64,000 nucleotides of DNA. Origin: Microbacterium hominis (GTDB lineage: Bacteria; Actinomycetota; Actinomycetes; Actinomycetales; Microbacteriaceae). Location: contig NZ_CP054038.1 of assembly GCF_013282805.1 (NCBI RefSeq), forward strand, positions 3,038,001-3,102,000, given 5' to 3'. This document shows positions 20,801-28,641 of this stretch, in pieces (the first letter of the stretch is position 1; every line of letters begins with the position of its first letter). The notes under the pieces were generated by a model, which did not search any database, had not been told where the DNA came from, and saw only the letters and a list, made by a program, of their open reading frames with translations. The translations under genes and the position numbers were made by a program.

Positions 20801-20858
20801 CCTGCCGCTCACCCCCCGCGCCCAGCGCGCGCGAAATGTCGTTGCCGTTGCTGCCCAT
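14868..20858 (-). CDS. Giant LPATG-anchored adhesin with SpaA-like, tandem K-x-W and DUF11-like domains
   Basis: A 1996-residue wall-anchored protein. Order: long signal peptide (hydrophobic GGVATLLSGALVFTGLTPAV near residues 45-64), a Thr/Pro stalk with TPTPEVTP repeats to about residue 130, a first domain (about 135-380) with several Cys, SpaA/Cna-B-like units starting near 381 (LTIRKEDEDGAPLAGADF) and 472, six tandem units of about 105 residues beginning near 587, 694, 801, 907, 1010 and 1117 (K-x-W-[IV]-x-x-x-x-G-D-[TSE]-A-x-L ... C-T-[FI]-x-N), a degenerate unit near 1230, DUF11-like domains near 1343, 1483 and 1801, then LPATG near 1953, a hydrophobic helix and RRRRGG. The start at 20858 has GGGGAG upstream. 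Domains of this kind make intramolecular isopeptide bonds in other Gram-positives. Ligand unknown. Confidence 0.85.
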   Translation of the reverse strand: MGSNGNDISRALGAGGERQATRRTLGARRLERRRLTLRHRWYAGGVATLLSGALVFTGLTPAVADEAAPPVDATSTTTVDAATEATADPTPTPTPEVTPTPTPEVTPTPTPEVTPTPAPTPTITPTPSPTQTPALAPAPPALLALATCDLNGTFEIDGDYDAGTCGGQDWLTVADDSTDVIGTYNVVRDNSNPATWTSGGGTPPKVDFIRVYSYSQTIGANYYLNLAWEREQVSGTGGYVIEVTNAGVSVGNGVPQPDRSGGGVVFYVTAQGGNPPVLEQTCVYSNRELYPGNCTTGTQGFVAAVSTTEVTSPFGDVVPAGGFFEVGFNITELTNGAVSPGCPAAANATVYARSFTGQNPGPTGNLKGFVGPLTVDPPSTCGSLTIRKEDEDGAPLAGADFTVTPNPTTGTGSIEVTTATDGTFSFSNTVKPGTYTVTETEAPPGYLLPSAASQQVTIGIEQSQTVTFVDPLGAATWLKNDRAGSPLGGATFQLTATGGDAASAPWDLDAAPITVTDNTGAPGYSGRDVDPVAGSFRVVGLPTGTYSVVETAAPAGYVLDSSAQAITISDQTPIATVALPFVNTPYATVSLTKVWVNAFDGDTADLFIAGAAAASGTSTAPAGGPAIQVSVPPGSALSVAETLGAANTGRYTSQLSCEGAVVEGNTGTSGRFTVPAWPASADGVQCTITNTAVERTLTLQKRWIDAIAGDTATLTAATSTATSTETSTATGAADETDTVNTAVVTVRVGDTAGLSETLGGAGTYGAEYSCTDGASGSGTGFVLTMPDQNVTCTFQNSAERATVTLQKQWIDAFLGDEAELSIEGAETADATSTAPEGDGLDTMDVATASVRLGDSVTLSEDLSDDNTGRYDATWSCDDGTSGTGEDIPSFTVTESIVCTITNTARTVDVTVNKAWVAPFAGDTAELSVAGQTGTSTSNGAALQTDDDVVTASVRIGESVTVAETLGAENTGTYTTALTCAPVGGSTTGRAMTFTAPDADVECTFTNTAVFVPVVLEKRWIDGVAGDTAELRIGDAAATSTADGTADQRDEVNTVSVTVRLGDTVQMSETVSGVGVYGSIYTCTAGEVTGDGSGRDFTLTVTASGITCTFVNASEIERVHVVKTWVNGQAGDSADLDISGAGTGAGISTANGDRGAWTDTAAAIFANATIGETVNITETIAVVAGSAADYTSTLVCIGDDGTTYADAAARSASFVMPAQPVRCEFRNEAELPTIALAKLVDVTGADVPDTNWQLFATPSAGDAVTDPEGGDVAATEVVAGVPFALSETLRVAFAGAAEFEAGEWSCVSDADGTIMLTDSTPGAASLRGLGKGENVVCMLVNHHIDQGYTFDKTAVDSVRNDDGTWTVTYEITVHNNSVVVPVTYDLTDTLVAAEGVEYLSASWTGPTSGAFDLGTSLSGELATDRALAPFDGMTDDVYTVVANVAVTSAAAQPCVESDGLGVVNTAELTVGEDTVDAEACGTVEFDDVSIEKTSALPDGETSVEPGDTFDYVLTVTNNGSRAATNVRVTDDDLDDRLQITGLTVEPGTLTWGAAPGYVGSDVDLTIDSLPVGGVATITITVELLPGSSPDVSYVQPGEAVTPAPTPLEELTNTACVAADLDSDDTNNCDDEQIPVRDVTAVVYISCISDVAAVGWNVAKSSALIDEPISFSWTPDAGTATTEPQSVELTEPGGSATWSHIEPWPGAEFTPSGVAIDYPGWRPLTRADVVPGSSPLQFYLPGTTSVMTPEQQEEFVFNGLILDPSALDFAWRGASTMTFTVNPVLTFSAQYPPETPGCEVARHSDVQIEKTASAERTDPGATFTYDLSVANVSDDAAAEGVVVTDEIPADLRITDVSWAGESDADAFPTWDSCVVSGQDAAGYGGTLECGLFGPLQPVGANASPSEAPTITLTAMVRASATASVITNVAVVDYYTFGDPTDTGRDSDDAVVMLSALPATGSSPLTGPIVFALLTMLAGTVAILVRRRRGGLAVSEEVC
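20521..20590 (-). repeat. 24-bp tandem repeat encoding TPTPEVTP in the adhesin stalk
   Basis: Three head-to-tail 24-base units (20521-20544, 20545-20568, then a diverging third) that encode the octapeptide TPTPEVTP on the minus strand. The first two are identical, which points to recent slippage. Confidence 0.85.
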
Positions 20859-20979
20859 TGCACATCTCCCCGTCGACGTCGACAGAGAATCCCCCAGCCG
20901 GGGACCTCCCCAAAGAGGCCCGTCCCGCCGCACACGCGGACTTCCCCGAGCCCACACAGCAGGACGCGCGCCCCATCGC

Positions 20980-21009
20980 AAACTAGCCGGGAGGGTGGAC
21001 GTGGGTCAA
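20980..21009 (-). promoter_or_regulatory. Promoter of the giant adhesin gene
   Basis: Minus-strand TTGACC (21004-21009), 18-base spacer and TAGTTT (20980-20985). This is the best -35/-10 pair in the surface-protein region and would give a leader of about 115 nt with a GGGGAG ribosome site before the ATG at 20858. Confidence 0.6.
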
Positions 21010-21079
21010 GGAGCGGTGGAAGCACCCACCCTCCGACCTCTCAACGCGCGCCATCAGGACGCGGCGCGCGCGCCGTGAT

Positions 21080-21586
21080 TCACAGGCGTGACGCACTCTG
21101 CGCCGCGATGGCGCGGTAGCGGGCGATGACCTTCTCGTCTCGCGCGGCGACCACCGCGCGGAGGATCATCGTCAGAAGCACACCGATCGTCGCGCCGATC
21201 GAGTTCGCGATGACGTCGCCGAGCGTGGCGTAGCGCGCCTCCAGCAGCTGCCGCTGCGCGAGTTCGATGAGCACCGAGAGCACAGGCCCACCCAGCAGCG
21301 CCAGAGCGGACCACCGGAGCGGGAAGAGGAGCCCGAACAGCACGCCCACCGGGATGAACAGCCCGATGTTGGCGGTGAACTCGATGAACGAGTAGTCCAC
21401 CGCCGCCGGCACGCCGCGCTCGTGCATCTCGGAGATCGCGCGGTCGAGCAGCCCCTCGACCGGCTGGTCGATGGGGCTCGGCCAGAAGACGACGAACGCG
21501 AGGAACGTGCCGTAGCCGATCGCCAGCAGCCAGATCAGCGCGTGCCGGGCGCCGCTGGTGCTCGGGAGGTGCCCCCGGCCGGTCAG
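21080..21586 (-). CDS. VanZ-like membrane protein (probable CTG start)
   Basis: A small integral membrane protein of the VanZ family. Four or five hydrophobic helices are visible: IWLLAIGYGTFLAFVVFWP, IGLFIPVGVLFGLLFPL, ALALLGGPVLSVLIELAQ and IANSIGATIGVLLTMILRA. The motif FTANIGLFIPVG and the polar RQLLEARYATLGDVIANSIG are typical of the family. An ATG at 21427 would remove the first helix; the frame upstream of it has no ATG, GTG or TTG. The CTG at 21586 overlaps the stop of the DUF4012 gene as CTGA and has GAGG about 11 bases upstream, so I use it (168 aa). VanZ proteins affect surface glycans or glycopeptide resistance; the exact role is unknown. Confidence 0.72.
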   Translation of the reverse strand: MTGRGHLPSTSGARHALIWLLAIGYGTFLAFVVFWPSPIDQPVEGLLDRAISEMHERGVPAAVDYSFIEFTANIGLFIPVGVLFGLLFPLRWSALALLGGPVLSVLIELAQRQLLEARYATLGDVIANSIGATIGVLLTMILRAVVAARDEKVIARYRAIAAQSASRL

Positions 21587-23457
21587 GACGCCGCCTCGGC
21601 CGCGGCCGGCGCCGCCTCTTCGGGGAACAACGACGAGCAGGAGTCCGCGACGGTGACGGGGGTCTGGGTGACGGTCGGGGAGAAGCGGGTCTGGAGCGGC
21701 CCGAGCTCGCCCTCCGGGAGAGTGCTCGTGAACGACACCGACTTGGTCTCACCCATCGGCACGATCACCGAGATGCTCTTGCCGTCGCGGCCTGCTTCGG
21801 AGCCGGTACGGGTCCAGCTGGCGAAGTCGCCCGTCTCAGGAGACGAGACCAGCGTGCCACCGGGCACAGCGTAGGAGACGACGTCGAGGAGCATGTCGGT
21901 GCGCGGAACCCCCAGGCTCGGGTTGCGCCACGCGAGCGTGTACTCGCTGAGGTCCCAGCCCGGGACGCTGCTGGTCATCGTGAGAGTGCTCGTCACCGTG
22001 CGCGCCGTCGGGTCGCACGACACATCGAGTGAGGTCGTGAGGTAGTACTCGAGCTTGCTGTACGAGGCGTTGTTCACCCACACACCGACCTGCGTGCTCT
22101 CGGTGTTGTCAGTCGTGAGCGCTCCATCGAGGTGGAACTCGTCACTGAGCGCCTGCTCTCCGTCGCGTGAGAACCACATGTAGATGCGCTGCTCTTCGGC
22201 GGCCTTCATGAGCTGCTCGATCATCGTTCCCGGATCCCAGTCACCCGAAGAGACGGCCGAGAAGACACTCGCGGCCACATCATTGAAGTACGCGTCGGCG
22301 GCCTTGCCGTTGGTGCCGAACCGCTCGTACGAGTCGCTGAGCAGAAGCTGCACGGCGTTGTCCGCGTTGATCTCGCTTCCGTCGTCCAGCTCGATCGGCC
22401 CGGTCGCCTCGAGCATGTAGGAGAGTACGACGGGATCGATGGAGATCACACCGTCGACATCGCTGTCGTTCGTCGTCTGCCACAGCGACCGGAACATCGC
22501 GGCAGTGGTCGGGTAGTCGGGTGTACGGCTGTAGTTCTGGGCGTACTTTGCGAAATCCCACTCGTACATGGCCAGAGTGGTGTCAGGCATCTCGTAGTCG
22601 AGCCAGCCCTTCACTCCGGCGGTGTGGAAGTCCTCGGACTGTTCATCGTCGCGCATCTCGATCTTGCCGTTGTCGACGGAGATCACGGCCGACGTCGCGG
22701 CATTGCCCCCGGTGGCGCGGATCTCGGCGTTGTTCTGGAAGAGCACGATGTACGTGCGCGGCTCATCCGAGCCGGCGAGCTGAAGCAGCGTGGGCAGGTA
22801 CTTGTCGACAAGCCCGAGGGCCGGCCCCGCCTGCGTCATCACGTCGAGAAGCTGCCCGAGCGCGTCATCGACGACCGGCATCAGCGCCGATCGATCGATC
22901 GAGCTCACGTGGGCCTCAGCATCGGCGAACGCCGCCGTCACCGCCGGCATGATGCCGATGGCGCCGCGGAACGGCTCGAGATTGAGGCCGCCGCCCTTCA
23001 CCTTGAGCTTGTCGAGCTGCACCGTGCCGAGCAGCTGGAGGGCCGGGGGCATGGCATCGCGCACCAGGATGTGCGTCGCCTCGGTCGCGCTCTTGACCGC
23101 CGCGATGTTCACTCCCACGCCGGGAACAGCTGCCGCGAGGTCCCAGAGGGGCCCCTGCACGATCGCGTCCGATTCCGTGGTGAGGGCGAGGACTTCGTTC
23201 GCCACCGTTTCGATCTGCGCCTGATCGCCCTTCGTGGCCAGCGACGGCACCGATGTGAGCTTGTCCTTGGCTTCGAGCAGGTTGTCGCGGACCGTGAGTG
23301 CCTGCATCCCGAAGATCGCACCCACCCCGCCGATCAGCAGGACGAACGCGAGGCCCGCACCGACAACCCACGGCCAGCGGCGTCGCCGCTGCGGCGCCGG
23401 CGCGTGATTGCCGGCGCGGCCGATGCGGTATCGCCCTGCGGGTTGCTTACTGGACAC
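21583..23457 (-). CDS. DUF4012 domain-containing membrane-anchored protein
   Basis: A 624-residue protein with a basic, Arg-rich N-terminus (RRRRWPW), one transmembrane helix at about residues 31-52 and a large extracytoplasmic part. The segments YIVLFQNNAEIRATGGNAAT (about 235-255) and YPTTAAMFRSLWQ mark the DUF4012 family, which recurs in actinobacterial and clostridial exopolysaccharide loci. No enzymatic residues can be assigned. It lies 47 bases after the sugar transferase gene and overlaps the VanZ gene, so it is likely part of the same glycan operon and acts outside the membrane on polymer assembly or attachment. Confidence 0.85.
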   Translation of the reverse strand: MSSKQPAGRYRIGRAGNHAPAPQRRRRWPWVVGAGLAFVLLIGGVGAIFGMQALTVRDNLLEAKDKLTSVPSLATKGDQAQIETVANEVLALTTESDAIVQGPLWDLAAAVPGVGVNIAAVKSATEATHILVRDAMPPALQLLGTVQLDKLKVKGGGLNLEPFRGAIGIMPAVTAAFADAEAHVSSIDRSALMPVVDDALGQLLDVMTQAGPALGLVDKYLPTLLQLAGSDEPRTYIVLFQNNAEIRATGGNAATSAVISVDNGKIEMRDDEQSEDFHTAGVKGWLDYEMPDTTLAMYEWDFAKYAQNYSRTPDYPTTAAMFRSLWQTTNDSDVDGVISIDPVVLSYMLEATGPIELDDGSEINADNAVQLLLSDSYERFGTNGKAADAYFNDVAASVFSAVSSGDWDPGTMIEQLMKAAEEQRIYMWFSRDGEQALSDEFHLDGALTTDNTESTQVGVWVNNASYSKLEYYLTTSLDVSCDPTARTVTSTLTMTSSVPGWDLSEYTLAWRNPSLGVPRTDMLLDVVSYAVPGGTLVSSPETGDFASWTRTGSEAGRDGKSISVIVPMGETKSVSFTSTLPEGELGPLQTRFSPTVTQTPVTVADSCSSLFPEEAAPAAAEAAS

Positions 23458-23504
23458 CAGTGGATGCTATCGAGCGCGGCCTGTGATCCCGCCGAGAGAC
23501 GCGC

Positions 23505-24953
23505 TCAATGCGCCGTGTCTCCGGGGACGACCACCGCGCGGATGGTACGGAACAGGATCTGGATGTCCTGGGTGAACGACCAGTTCTCGACGTAGTACAG
23601 GTCGAGGCGGATGGCATCCTCCCACGACAGCTTCGAGCGACCGCTCACCTGCCAGAGGCCGCTCATGCCGGGCTTCACGAGCAGCCGTCGGTGCGCGGCA
23701 TCGTCGTACAGCGCGACCTCGGCGGGCCGCTGCGGTCGGGGTCCGACGAGGCTCATCTCGCCGCGCAAGACGTTGAACAGCTGCGGCAGTTCGTCGATCG
23801 AGTGCCTGCGCAGGAAGCGCCCGACCGGGGTGATGCGAGGATCGTCGACCACCTTGAACAGCGGCTGGCTCGCTCCTTCGAGATCGAGGAGGCTCGCCAG
23901 CTGATCGTCGGCACCGCGCACCATCGACCGGAACTTCAGCATGCCGAACCGGTGTCCGTTCCGGCCGATCCGCTCCTGGTGATAGAGCAGCGGGCCGGCG
24001 CTGGTCGTCTTCACCGCGACCGCTGCGCCGATGAAGAACGGCGAGAGCACGACGATGAGCAGCACCGCTCCCACGATGTCGAAGGCGCGCTTCAGCACGC
24101 GGGGCACACCCTCCAGGCGCGGGTAGGCGACGTGGACGAGCGGGAGGCCCGCGACCGGACGTGCGTGGTAGCGCGGACCGGCGATATCGGTCATGGCCGG
24201 GGCGACGATGAACTGGATGTCGCGCTCGGCGAGATCCCAGCCCAGAACGCGCATCGACTGGGGGTCGAGGTCGTCAGCGCCGGCAAGGATCACCGTGTCC
24301 GCCCCGACTCGATCGATCGCCTCGATCGCGTGCGCGTAGTCGCCGATGACATCGATGCTCCCCGCGATGCGACTCTGCGTGCCGCGACTCGTGATCGCTC
24401 CGACGATGGCATAGCCGGTGCCTTCGGTGCGCTCGATCACCTGCACGATGTGCGCGACCTTCGCGCGGTCGCCGATGACGACAGCGCTGTCGAGGAAGGC
24501 GCCCCGACGTTGGTTTCGGCGCAGCCACTGCCGCCAGAGCCACCGCGAGAAGACCAGCAACCCCAGTCCGATCGGCGCTGCCGTGATGAACAGGGCCCGC
24601 GACAGGTCGGCTCGCACGAAGAAGCCGAAGAGGGCAACCGCTGCGTAGACGCCGATCGTGGCGTTCACGATGCCGCGATACTCGATCGAGCCGCTCCCCA
24701 CGATGCGCTCGTCACGGGTGTCGAGCACCTCGAGCGCAATCAGCCAGACCACGGCGAGGCCCCCCATGACGAGCGGGTATCCGAGATTAGGGCCGTCGGG
24801 CCAGCTCACCACGGTGCTTCCCGACAGCGCCAGCGACCATGTGAACACCCCGAGCGTCGCGAAGACCACCGCCGCGTCCGTATAGAACAAGCGCTGCGCG
24901 TACCGGCGCGGCCAGCGGGTCTCGCGGCGCGCGCGCTCGTTCGTGGGGGGCAT
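23505..24953 (-). CDS. Polyprenyl-phosphate sugar-1-phosphate transferase (initiating glycosyltransferase)
   Basis: Transfers a sugar-1-phosphate from a nucleotide sugar to undecaprenyl phosphate, starting repeat-unit assembly at the membrane. The 482 residues show four N-terminal membrane helices, a CoA-binding-like central domain ([19 protein letters not shown]), a further helix ([20 protein letters not shown]) and the C-terminal catalytic domain with [52 protein letters not shown] and [16 protein letters not shown]. The conserved Asp-Glu and Pro-Arg-Pro are intact. ATG at 24953 is chosen; a TTG four codons upstream is possible. It lies 84 bases after the dehydrogenase gene. Confidence 0.93.
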   Translation of the reverse strand: MPPTNERARRETRWPRRYAQRLFYTDAAVVFATLGVFTWSLALSGSTVVSWPDGPNLGYPLVMGGLAVVWLIALEVLDTRDERIVGSGSIEYRGIVNATIGVYAAVALFGFFVRADLSRALFITAAPIGLGLLVFSRWLWRQWLRRNQRRGAFLDSAVVIGDRAKVAHIVQVIERTEGTGYAIVGAITSRGTQSRIAGSIDVIGDYAHAIEAIDRVGADTVILAGADDLDPQSMRVLGWDLAERDIQFIVAPAMTDIAGPRYHARPVAGLPLVHVAYPRLEGVPRVLKRAFDIVGAVLLIVVLSPFFIGAAVAVKTTSAGPLLYHQERIGRNGHRFGMLKFRSMVRGADDQLASLLDLEGASQPLFKVVDDPRITPVGRFLRRHSIDELPQLFNVLRGEMSLVGPRPQRPAEVALYDDAAHRRLLVKPGMSGLWQVSGRSKLSWEDAIRLDLYYVENWSFTQDIQILFRTIRAVVVPGDTAH

Positions 24954-25037
24954 GTCGGGATCCAAGTTTAGGCCCGACCGTCCAGCCGCCGTGACCGCCG
25001 GGAACCGGCATCCACTCCCCCGGGCACAGGCGCGGGG

Positions 25038-26204
25038 TCAGTCGCGGCCGTAGATGTCTCGCGTGTAGACCTTGTGCGCCACGTCGTCGAGCACCTCGGT
25101 CGCCCGATTGGCGATGATCACGTCGGCGCGGGCCTTGAAAGCATCCAGGTCGCGGACCACTTCGGAATGGTAGAAGTCGGGCTCATCGAGGGTCGGCTCG
25201 TAGACGATCACTTCCACGCCCTTGGCCTTGATGCGCTTCATGATCCCCTGGATCGACGAGGCACGGAAGTTGTCGGAGCCCGACTTCATCACGAGGCGGT
25301 GCACGCCGACCGTCGCGGGGTTGCGGGCGAGGATGTCGGCGGCCACGAAGTCCTTGCGGGTGCTGTTGGCGTCGACGATCGCGGCGATGAGGTTCTGCGG
25401 CACTTCGGAGTAGTTCGCGAGCAGCTGCTTCGTGTCCTTCGGCAGGCAGTACCCGCCGTAGCCGAAGGAAGGGTTGTTGTAGTGGGTGCCGATGCGGGGG
25501 TCCATGCCGACGCCCTCGATGATCTGCCTGGCGTCCAGGCCGTGCACCGCCGCGTACGTATCGAGCTCGTTGAAGTACGCCACGCGCAGCGCGAGGTAGG
25601 TGTTGGCGAAGAGCTTGATCGCCTCCGCCTCCGTCGAGTCCGTGAGCAGCACCGGCACGTCGGCGTCGAGAGCGCCTTCGAGCAGCAGCTGCGCGAACCG
25701 CTGCCCCGCCGGGCCGCGGTCGCCCACGACGATCCGCGAGGGATGCAGGTTGTCGTAGAGCGCGCGGCCCTCGCGCAGGAACTCCGGCGAGAAGATGATC
25801 GTCGCGCCCGGGTGCTCGGCCACCATGCGTGCCGTGAAACCGACGGGCACGGTGGATTTGATCACGATCGTCGCGTCCGGGTTGATCTCCGCGACGGCGT
25901 GGATCACCGACTCGACCGACGACGTGTCGAAGTAGTTCGTCACCTCGTCGTAGTTCGTCGGCGTCGCCACCACGACGAACGCCGCGTTCGCGTACGCCCC
26001 CTCGGCGTCCAACGTCGGGGTCAGGTCGAGCTCACGGGTGGCGAGGTACTCCTCGAGCTCGGCGTCGACGATCGGCGAGCGGCGGCTCCGCAGCAGCTCG
26101 ACCTTGTGCGGGTCGATGTCGACGGCGAACACCTCGTGGTGCTGAGCGAGGACGACGGCGTTCGACAGGCCCACATAGCCCGTGCCGACGATGGCGATCT
26201 TCAT
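25038..26204 (-). CDS. ugd: Nucleotide-sugar 6-dehydrogenase (UDP-glucose 6-dehydrogenase type)
   Basis: NAD-dependent oxidation of a UDP-hexose to the uronic acid, providing acidic sugar for the polymer. The 388-residue protein starts with the Rossmann motif [17 protein letters not shown], has [14 protein letters not shown] and [13 protein letters not shown], and carries the catalytic Cys in [18 protein letters not shown] near residue 260. Substrate could also be UDP-N-acetyl sugars. A TACGCT -10-like box sits 7 bases before the ATG and no ribosome site is visible, which suggests leaderless translation. It is divergent from the GT2-GT4 gene. Confidence 0.9.
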   Translation of the reverse strand: MKIAIVGTGYVGLSNAVVLAQHHEVFAVDIDPHKVELLRSRRSPIVDAELEEYLATRELDLTPTLDAEGAYANAAFVVVATPTNYDEVTNYFDTSSVESVIHAVAEINPDATIVIKSTVPVGFTARMVAEHPGATIIFSPEFLREGRALYDNLHPSRIVVGDRGPAGQRFAQLLLEGALDADVPVLLTDSTEAEAIKLFANTYLALRVAYFNELDTYAAVHGLDARQIIEGVGMDPRIGTHYNNPSFGYGGYCLPKDTKQLLANYSEVPQNLIAAIVDANSTRKDFVAADILARNPATVGVHRLVMKSGSDNFRASSIQGIMKRIKAKGVEVIVYEPTLDEPDFYHSEVVRDLDAFKARADVIIANRATEVLDDVAHKVYTRDIYGRD

Positions 26205-26211
26205 GCAGAAG

Positions 26212-26296
26212 AGCGTATCCCGGGCGGTCGACGCTCTCTGTCGGCCGGGGCCGGTGCCGAGGTCGGCCGAGTCGACGGGCAGCGCGCGGATAGACT
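26212..26296. promoter_or_regulatory. Divergent promoters of ugd and the first GT2-GT4 gene
   Basis: TACGCT on the minus strand (26212-26217) ends 7 bases before the ugd ATG, and TAGACT on the plus strand (26291-26296) ends 8 bases before the ATG at 26305. -35 boxes are not obvious. Both starts therefore look leaderless and share a 100-base intergenic region. Confidence 0.45.
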
Positions 26297-26304
26297 CGGA
26301 ACCC

Positions 26305-28641
26305 ATGACACCGGCGCCTCGCATCTCGATCGTCATCCCGGTCTACAACGACGAGGAGTCCGTCGCCGTCGCGATCGAGAGCGCGCTGCGGCAGAGCCTC
26401 ACCGCGATCGAAGTGATCTGTGTCGACGATGCCTCGACCGACGGCACGCCTGCCGTGATCGAGCGGCTCAGCGCGCGCGATGCGCGCGTGCGTCTCATCC
26501 GCCATGACCGCAATCTGTCCGCGCTGCAGTCGCGACGCACCGGGGTGCTGGCTGCGCAGGGTGAGTATGTCTTCTTCCTCGACGGTGACGATGAACTCGT
26601 CGAGGAGGCCGCCGAGAAGGCGCTCGCGCAGGCTGAGGCGACCGGCGCTGATCTCGTCGGATTCGGGGTCACGGTCGTCGAGAAGGACGGCCGCGTCGGC
26701 GGCGCCTACGAGCGGCGCCTGCAGCCGGTCCATCGCGAACTCGAGGGCTCCGAGGTGCTGCGCGGGCTGTTCCCCATCGGCACGCCCGCGCGCGGACAGC
26801 TCTGGCGATACATGTTCCGCACCTCGCTGCTGCGAGACGCGTACGCCCTCCTGCCGGATGACCTCGTGCTCCCGCGCGTCAACGACCTTCCGCTGATGTT
26901 CCTCGTCGCAGCCCTCGCGACCCGCTACGTGTCCACCGACGCAAAGCTCTACCGCTACCACTTCGGCCGCGGCGGCAGCGGCCACCGCGTCGACAGTGTG
27001 GAGCGCGCGGAGTTCTACACGTCGGCGATCGATTCGATCACGTGCATCCGACCGGCGGTGGAGCACCTCGCACGAATGCACGCCGACCCGGCGCTCCTCC
27101 GGGAAACCTTCGAGTCGGCGCGACTGTCGATCGTCGGGTACGTGTGCTTCCAGCTCATCGACCAGAGCGACAGCACGGTGCTCGATGCGGCCCTCGCCCA
27201 CCTGCACACCGTCGCGTCCGCGCACGACATCGTGCACGCGGCGGCCCGCTTCTACCCGGCCACGCTGTCGACCCTGAAGTTCCATACCGAATGGCAGGGC
27301 CTTCCCGATCGGCCGGTGCGCAGCATCCTGCTCTCGACCTCGACCGTGCGCACGGGCGGAGTCTCCGCAGTCGTCGCATCGCAAGCGCGGTACCTGACCG
27401 AGGCCGGCTACCGCGTGACGGTGGTCGCACGCAACGGCGGGAGCGATGTCACCGTGCTGCCCGACGGCACAACTTTCGTCGAGATGACCAGCCGCAGCCT
27501 CGTCGAGAAGCTCGAGGAGTGGGCGGCGATCTGCCGTACCCACGAGGTCGACGTCGTCATCGACCACCAGGTGCTGTATCTGAACCACTGGCCTGAGTTC
27601 GCCCTCATGGCCCGCGCCGAAGGTGCGGCGACGATCGGGTGGATGCACAACTTCGTCGGCCGTCCGATCTACGACGGCAACGCGCGCCTCACCCTCATCG
27701 AGCGGTGCAGCAGCGCCCTTGTCCAGCTCGTCGTGCTGTCGCCCCTGGATGTCGCCTACTTCAAGCTGCGCGGCGTCGAACACACCGCGTACATTCCCAA
27801 CCCCCCGTCGCCGCTGCTGCTCGAAGCCGCCCGCCACCGCGTGGGCAAGGCTTCTCCGGAGGGCCGGATCGAACTCGTGTGGTGGGGCCGCCTCGAGCAG
27901 CACACGAAGCAGGTGAGCGAGCTCATCGAGGTGGGAGCGCAGCTGCGAAAACTCGCGGTCGACTTCCGGCTCACCGTCATCGGGCCGGACTGGGACGAGA
28001 TGACCGCGAAGCGCTTCAACGCCGAAGCGAGGCGTCGACGGGTCGGCGATCAGGTCGTCGCCGTGGGTCCGTTGCGCGGCGAGCGGCTCGTCGCCGCCAT
28101 AGACCAGGCGGACGCCTTCGTATCCACGAGCATCATCGAGGGGTACCAGCTGACGATCGCCGAGGCTCAGTCGCGCGGGCTTCCGGTCTTCATGTATGAG
28201 CTTCCGTGGCTCACGCTCGTGCAGGACAACGCCGGTATCGTCGCTGTCCCGCAGGGCGACGCAGCGGGCCTCGCCCAGCACGTCGTCGACATCTTCGCGA
28301 ATCCCGAGCGCTACCTCCGTCTGTCGCGAGCCTCCGTGGATGCCGCACACCGCGCCGTCTCGCACGATTTCGCGCACCTCTACCGCGGGGTGGTCACCGG
28401 CGCGCTCCCCGACGAGTTCTCGCCCGAGCCGACCCTCGCCGACGCCGAGCAGCTCCTCGGTCTGATGGTGTTCTTCGCTGAGCGCTCGCGGCGCCGCGGA
28501 CGGCCGACTTCGACGAATGGCTCACCGCTCGGCGCTCGACTGTGGGATTCGGCCGCGCCGATCGGGCGGGCCACGCTCAAGCGACTGCCCGGGCTGCGCC
28601 CCCTCGCGCACCGCGCGAAGAAGTGGCTCGGTTCGAGCTAA
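26305..28641 (+). CDS. Two-domain glycosyltransferase (GT2 family + GT4-like)
   Basis: A 778-residue cytoplasmic enzyme. Residues 5-210 form a GT2 domain: [16 protein letters not shown], the nucleotide-binding [12 protein letters not shown] (Asp41-Asp42) and the DxD-type FFLDGDDEL (94-98). From about 345 a GT-B domain follows with [29 protein letters not shown], the donor-site [18 protein letters not shown] near 525 and [20 protein letters not shown] near 608. Two fused catalytic domains suggest two successive linkages in one polymer. It is collinear with the paralogue at 30825. The start ATG follows a TAGACT box by 8 bases; no ribosome site. Its stop overlaps the convergent ABC gene. Confidence 0.88.
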   Translation: MTPAPRISIVIPVYNDEESVAVAIESALRQSLTAIEVICVDDASTDGTPAVIERLSARDARVRLIRHDRNLSALQSRRTGVLAAQGEYVFFLDGDDELVEEAAEKALAQAEATGADLVGFGVTVVEKDGRVGGAYERRLQPVHRELEGSEVLRGLFPIGTPARGQLWRYMFRTSLLRDAYALLPDDLVLPRVNDLPLMFLVAALATRYVSTDAKLYRYHFGRGGSGHRVDSVERAEFYTSAIDSITCIRPAVEHLARMHADPALLRETFESARLSIVGYVCFQLIDQSDSTVLDAALAHLHTVASAHDIVHAAARFYPATLSTLKFHTEWQGLPDRPVRSILLSTSTVRTGGVSAVVASQARYLTEAGYRVTVVARNGGSDVTVLPDGTTFVEMTSRSLVEKLEEWAAICRTHEVDVVIDHQVLYLNHWPEFALMARAEGAATIGWMHNFVGRPIYDGNARLTLIERCSSALVQLVVLSPLDVAYFKLRGVEHTAYIPNPPSPLLLEAARHRVGKASPEGRIELVWWGRLEQHTKQVSELIEVGAQLRKLAVDFRLTVIGPDWDEMTAKRFNAEARRRRVGDQVVAVGPLRGERLVAAIDQADAFVSTSIIEGYQLTIAEAQSRGLPVFMYELPWLTLVQDNAGIVAVPQGDAAGLAQHVVDIFANPERYLRLSRASVDAAHRAVSHDFAHLYRGVVTGALPDEFSPEPTLADAEQLLGLMVFFAERSRRRGRPTSTNGSPLGARLWDSAAPIGRATLKRLPGLRPLAHRAKKWLGSS

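Noticed and set aside
21080..21427. VanZ-like protein truncated at its N-terminus or frameshifted
   Set aside because: The reading frame continues cleanly upstream through a good membrane helix to a CTG overlapping the previous stop, so no frameshift is needed.
26032..28377. Long minus-strand open frame opposite the first GT2-GT4 gene (and the similar one at 30411-32210)
   Set aside because: Both are mirror frames of the paralogous glycosyltransferases; their mutual similarity only reflects the similarity of the real genes.
28638..28641. Overlapping convergent stops suggesting a disrupted gene
   Set aside because: Both proteins are complete by comparison with their families; the overlap is only compact packing, as is the 21-base overlap at 35323-35343.
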